Of a stretch of DNA of 9,177 nt, positions 6,521-9,177 are shown in pieces. Each line of letters starts with the position of its first letter. Positions within the stretch are counted from its first letter, which is position 1. Under the pieces are notes generated by a model. It was not told the DNA's origin. It was given only the letters and a program-made list of their open reading frames with translations, and searched no databases. The DNA is taken from contig SIBB01000114.1 of assembly GCA_009695395.1 (NCBI GenBank), positions 1 through 9,177 of the forward strand. The letters run 5' to 3'. The stretch is from Pedosphaera sp. GTDB lineage: Bacteria > Verrucomicrobiota > Verrucomicrobiia > Limisphaerales > SXTU01. Position numbers and translations under genes: made by a program.

Positions 6521-7282
6521 ATGAGCGACACCGACTACCTCAAATGCGCCTGCGCCAGTTGCCAGGGTCATCTGGAGTTCCCCGCCCACGCGCTCGGCAT
6601 CACCACCACCTGCCCACACTGCGGCATCGAGACCAAGCTGGTTGCCGTTGCGGACACCGCGCCGCTCCCGACGCACCCGCCAGCGGCCGTCGTCGAACCG
6701 CCCACCCCGGCTGCGACCGTGCTCTCGCCTGTGGACTCCGCCCCCGCCGGCGCGAGGCCGAAGAAGGTTCTCAAAGTGGTTTTGAGCGTGCTCGTCGCCC
6801 TCGCCGTGGTTGGCTTCATCAGCTTCAAGCTCTGGAGCCAGTTCCGGCGGGCCGCGAAGACGGTTGAAGTCGTGAAGGGTGAGCCGAAGCCGCCGCCATC
6901 CAAGCCCACCGCCAGTTCTTCCGGCAAAGCTCCGCCGCCAGCGCCATCCGCCACAGCCACGGCAGAACTTCTCGCGAAGGGGACGCCTCCCGCGCGCAAG
7001 CCGGGCGAGGATTTGCAAATCCTGAACTTCGAGGTGCAGAAGGCCAAGGACGGCAATCTGCAATACATCGTCGGCGTCGTGACGAATCACGCGGCGAAGC
7101 AATACTTCAACGTGAAGCTGGAGTTCGACCTCACGCGCAAGGATGGCAAGTCCGGAGACCTCGCCACCGACACCATCCGCAACCTCGCCCCAAACGCCGG
7201 CGTGACTTTCAAAGCCAGCGTCATCGGCAACACCGCCGTCGCGTCCGCGAAGCTCGCGAAACTCGAAGGAGAAAAGGAATGA
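6521..7282 (+). CDS. Zinc-ribbon, single-TM protein with FxLYD-like C-terminal domain
   Basis: From the ATG at 6521 the product is 253 residues. A cysteine-rich zinc ribbon comes first (C9, C11, C14, then C31 and C34 in TCPHCG). It is followed by a Pro/Ala-rich linker (45-80), a transmembrane helix at about 83-103 (VLKVVLSVLVALAVVGFISF), a second Pro/Ser/Ala-rich linker (118-160) and a beta-rich domain (167-245). That last part (LQYIVGVVTNHAAKQYFNVK, then NLAPNAGVTFKASV) resembles FxLYD/DUF3426-type extracellular domains, by pattern only. The likely topology is ribbon inside, C-terminal domain outside. The frame stays open upstream to 6377, but those 48 residues look like translated intergenic DNA, and the ribbon begins right after M1 of the chosen start. 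No Shine-Dalgarno is seen. The stop overlaps the next start (ATGA), so the two products are probably made together. Function is unknown; a membrane sensor or scaffold is conceivable. Confidence 0.82.
   Translation: MSDTDYLKCACASCQGHLEFPAHALGITTTCPHCGIETKLVAVADTAPLPTHPPAAVVEPPTPAATVLSPVDSAPAGARPKKVLKVVLSVLVALAVVGFISFKLWSQFRRAAKTVEVVKGEPKPPPSKPTASSSGKAPPPAPSATATAELLAKGTPPARKPGEDLQILNFEVQKAKDGNLQYIVGVVTNHAAKQYFNVKLEFDLTRKDGKSGDLATDTIRNLAPNAGVTFKASVIGNTAVASAKLAKLEGEKE
7266..7271 (+). promoter_or_regulatory. Strong Shine-Dalgarno for the secreted protein gene
   Basis: AAGGAG lies 7 nt before the ATG at 7279, inside the last codons of the zinc-ribbon gene. It fixes the start and, with the ATGA overlap, supports coupled translation. 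It is the strongest ribosome site in the window. Confidence 0.75.
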
Positions 7283-8148
7283 AGCTGAACACCAACAACG
7301 GCCTTGGCCGTGCGGCACTGCGGCTTGTCGTCGCGCTCGTCCTGACTTTTACTTGGATTACTCGCGCCTATGGAGCCGACACGGAATACAAGCTTGTCCG
7401 CCTTGAGACTGCCGGGCAGGCCGTCCGCGTCCGTCTCCCGCTCACCGATGTGTCGGGCAAGGTCCGTCCGAAAGAGCGAACGCCGGACGGCTACGGCGAG
7501 CCGCTCGCGCCCACCAAGACTGTGCTCGGCGAAAAGCATTTTCTCGAATGGCAAATCGGCTACGACACCCGCGAGGCCGACGCGCCGAATGTCGTGAAGG
7601 AGATTCAGTTCGTCCGCAAGGGCGAGACGAAGTTCGGCGCGGAGTTAAGCAAGATGCTCGTGGACGCGCTGCGACTCGGTGTCATCTCCACAAACGACAT
7701 CCTCCGCGAGCGCGACCGCCTTGCCAAACTCTCCGAGGCCACGCTGGAGGAACGCGAAGGCATCACCACGGAGAAAACACCGTTGGAAAACAAAGGCGGC
7801 GCGCTGCCTGACGGCTTCACCCGCTGGACGCAAAAGGTCCCGCAGTTTCTGCGCGAGACCGAGCACGGCTGGATTCAAATCCAACTAAAGCCCCGGCAGC
7901 GCGCCGTCGGCAATCAGGCAATGGTCTATGTCTGCATCCCAATGAAGCGCGTCCTCACCGCCGATGGAAAACCGCGCGCGCCCGGTCCCGCGAAAACGAA
8001 GGAAACCGTCTTCTACGAATTCAGCCGCGCCAACGCAGGCTTCCTCCTCGACATCGTCCGCGCCTTCGCCATCGCCTCCAAGCAGCACAACGAGGACATG
8101 GGACAGATTCTTGGCAAGATTCTCGAAATGAAAACGTCGAGTCCCTGA
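7279..8148 (+). CDS. Exported protein of unknown function (289 residues)
   Basis: I do not recognise this family. The product has a basic start, a hydrophobic core (ALRLVVALVLTFTWI, about 13-27) and an AxG-type cleavage site (AYG/AD, about residue 32/33), so it is probably secreted or periplasmic. The mature part starts with a beta-rich region (YKLVRLETAGQAVRVRLPL, 37-55; HFLEWQIGYDTRE, 87-99; VVKEIQFVRKGETKFG, 105-120). A charged helical stretch follows (121-160, MLVDALRLGVISTNDILRER), then an aromatic patch (FTRWTQKVPQFL, 180-191), a beta segment (GWIQIQLKPRQRAVGNQAMV, 197-216) and a C-terminal helix (253-285). Only one cysteine lies in the mature part. The start is secured by AAGGAG and the overlap with the zinc-ribbon gene. 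The coupling suggests it works with the extracellular domain of that membrane protein. It converges on the aconitase gene with 31 nt between stop codons. Confidence 0.85.
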   Translation: MKLNTNNGLGRAALRLVVALVLTFTWITRAYGADTEYKLVRLETAGQAVRVRLPLTDVSGKVRPKERTPDGYGEPLAPTKTVLGEKHFLEWQIGYDTREADAPNVVKEIQFVRKGETKFGAELSKMLVDALRLGVISTNDILRERDRLAKLSEATLEEREGITTEKTPLENKGGALPDGFTRWTQKVPQFLRETEHGWIQIQLKPRQRAVGNQAMVYVCIPMKRVLTADGKPRAPGPAKTKETVFYEFSRANAGFLLDIVRAFAIASKQHNEDMGQILGKILEMKTSSP

Positions 8149-8162
8149 CGAGACTCGGCGTT
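8133..8162 (-). terminator. Rho-independent-type terminator of the aconitase gene at the convergent junction
   Basis: An 11-bp stem with one G-T wobble (8133-8143 with 8152-8162) encloses an 8-nt loop. It spans the stop codon of the secreted-protein gene and most of the gap to aconitase. On the minus strand the stem is followed by a T-rich run (TTTTCATTTTC, starting within the stem end), as expected for intrinsic termination of the aconitase transcript. On the plus strand only two T's, inside the stem end, precede GAATCC, so termination in that direction would be weak. Confidence 0.6.
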
Positions 8163-8179
8163 GAATCCGATTCCCAGAA

Positions 8180-9177
8180 TCAGGCTTTGGCGACCAACTG
8201 CCGCAGCACATACGGCAGGATGCCGCCGTGCTGGTCGTAGTCGATCTCGATGGGGGTATCGATGCGGCAGGCGACGGCGATGTTCTCCACTGTGCCGTCT
8301 TTGCGCGTGATCTTGAGCATGAGGTCTTGCTGGGGCTTGAGGTTCGCGTCGAGACCGACGACGTCGTAAGTCTCGGTGCCCTCGAGCTTCAGGGTCTGCG
8401 CGGTGGTGCCTTCCTTGAATTGCAGCGGCAGCACGCCCATGCCGACGAGGTTTGAGCGGTGGATGCGCTCGAAGCTCTGCGCGACGACGACTTTCACGCC
8501 GAGCAGGTTCGTGCCTTTCGCGGCCCAGTCGCGGCTGGAGCCGGTGCCGTATTCCTGTCCGGCCAGGATGATGAGCGGCGTGCCGCTGGCGATATGCTTC
8601 ACCGCCGCGTCGTAGATGGCCATCTTCTCGCCCGTCGGCTGATAAATGGTGTTCCCGCCTTCCTCGCCGCCGAGCATCAGGTTCTTGATGCGGACGTTGG
8701 CGAAGGTGCCGCGCGTCATGATGCGGTCGTTGCCCCGACGTGAGCCGTAGCTGTTGAAGTCCACGAACTCGACGCCGTTCTCGCCGAGAAATTTTCCGGC
8801 GGGCGAACTCTTCTTGATCGCGCCGGCCGGCGAGATGTGGTCGGTGGTGACGCTGTCGCCGAAGATGCCGAGGGCGCGCGCGCCTTTGATTTCGGCGATG
8901 CTGCCGGGCTGCATCTCGAAGTTCGTGAAGAACGGCGGCTCCTGGATGTAGGTGCTCTGGCGGTCCCACTCATACACGTTGCCGACGGTGGACGGGATCT
9001 CGTTCCACTTCGGATTCTGCGACGCGAAGTTCTTGTAGAGCTTCTGGAAAATCTCCGGCTTGAGCGACGACTGCATGGCATCGCGCACTTCCTGAAGCGT
9101 GGGCCAGAGGTCGGCGAGATAGACGGGTTCGCCGTCCTTGTCCTTGCCGAGCGGCTCGCAGCTCAGGTCGATGTCCA
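8180..9177 (-). CDS. acnA: Aconitate hydratase, AcnA/IRP1 type, C-terminal part (runs off right edge)
   Basis: The frame is open from the window edge to the stop at 8180, giving 331 residues of an enzyme usually about 900 long. It begins DIDLSCEPLGKDKDGEPVYL, the region before the linker in AcnA-type aconitases. It then shows GDSVTTDHISPAGAI, FNSYGSRRGNDRIMTRGTFA, the substrate-binding GQEYGTGSSRDWAAKGTNLL and SFERIHRSNLVGMGVLPLQF. The swivelling C-terminal domain is therefore intact. Aconitase interconverts citrate and isocitrate in the TCA cycle using a [4Fe-4S] cluster in the cytoplasm; the cluster cysteines lie in the N-terminal part outside this window. Motifs and domain order exclude AcnB and LeuC/LeuD. 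An in-frame ATG at 9088 is internal and not the start. The transcript probably ends at the hairpin just beyond the stop. Confidence 0.96.
   Translation of the reverse strand, partial: DIDLSCEPLGKDKDGEPVYLADLWPTLQEVRDAMQSSLKPEIFQKLYKNFASQNPKWNEIPSTVGNVYEWDRQSTYIQEPPFFTNFEMQPGSIAEIKGARALGIFGDSVTTDHISPAGAIKKSSPAGKFLGENGVEFVDFNSYGSRRGNDRIMTRGTFANVRIKNLMLGGEEGGNTIYQPTGEKMAIYDAAVKHIASGTPLIILAGQEYGTGSSRDWAAKGTNLLGVKVVVAQSFERIHRSNLVGMGVLPLQFKEGTTAQTLKLEGTETYDVVGLDANLKPQQDLMLKITRKDGTVENIAVACRIDTPIEIDYDQHGGILPYVLRQLVAKA

Noticed and set aside
5572..6531. A 319-codon minus-strand frame over the PSD1 3' end.
   Set aside because: Shadow frame opposite conserved DUF1553 sequence, with no protein-like features or ribosome site.

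Overview
This is a GC-rich bacterial window with seven complete genes and a truncated gene at each end. The adjacent DUF1501 and PSCyt1/DUF1549/DUF1553 (PSD1) genes are a hallmark of the Planctomycetes-Verrucomicrobia group. I infer a verrucomicrobial chromosome (perhaps subdivision 3/Pedosphaera-like) or a planctomycete; no rRNA or other decisive marker is present. I see no tRNA, CRISPR array, insertion sequence or phage gene.

Left part (1-2062, all minus strand). A sugar-nucleotidyltransferase-like gene runs off the left edge. Upstream of it lies a near-consensus sigma-70 promoter whose predicted transcript start falls about 2 nt before the ATG. Further right is a likely three-gene unit, transcribed leftwards: a histone-deacetylase-superfamily amidohydrolase with an N-terminal extension, a DUF4236 small membrane protein, and a 95-residue unknown protein joined to the DUF4236 gene by an ATGA stop/start overlap.

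Middle (2063-6342, plus strand). A divergent intergenic region of about 300 nt with one hairpin precedes a Tat-signal DUF1501 protein and, 9 nt later, a Sec-signal PSD1 protein with two CxxCH motifs. The two are almost certainly co-transcribed and both exported. Their biochemical job is unknown, but a cytochrome-linked envelope function is plausible.

Right part (6343-9177). A zinc-ribbon/transmembrane/FxLYD-like protein is translationally coupled (ATGA overlap plus a strong Shine-Dalgarno) to an exported protein I do not recognise. They converge with the 3' part of an aconitase gene (AcnA type), which runs off the right edge on the minus strand. A GC-rich hairpin at the convergent junction has a T-rich tail only in the aconitase direction and probably terminates that transcript.

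Most of the window is housekeeping or lineage-typical. The least explained parts are the zinc-ribbon/secreted-protein pair and the HDAC-DUF4236-unknown cluster. I found no clear defence or mobile system.
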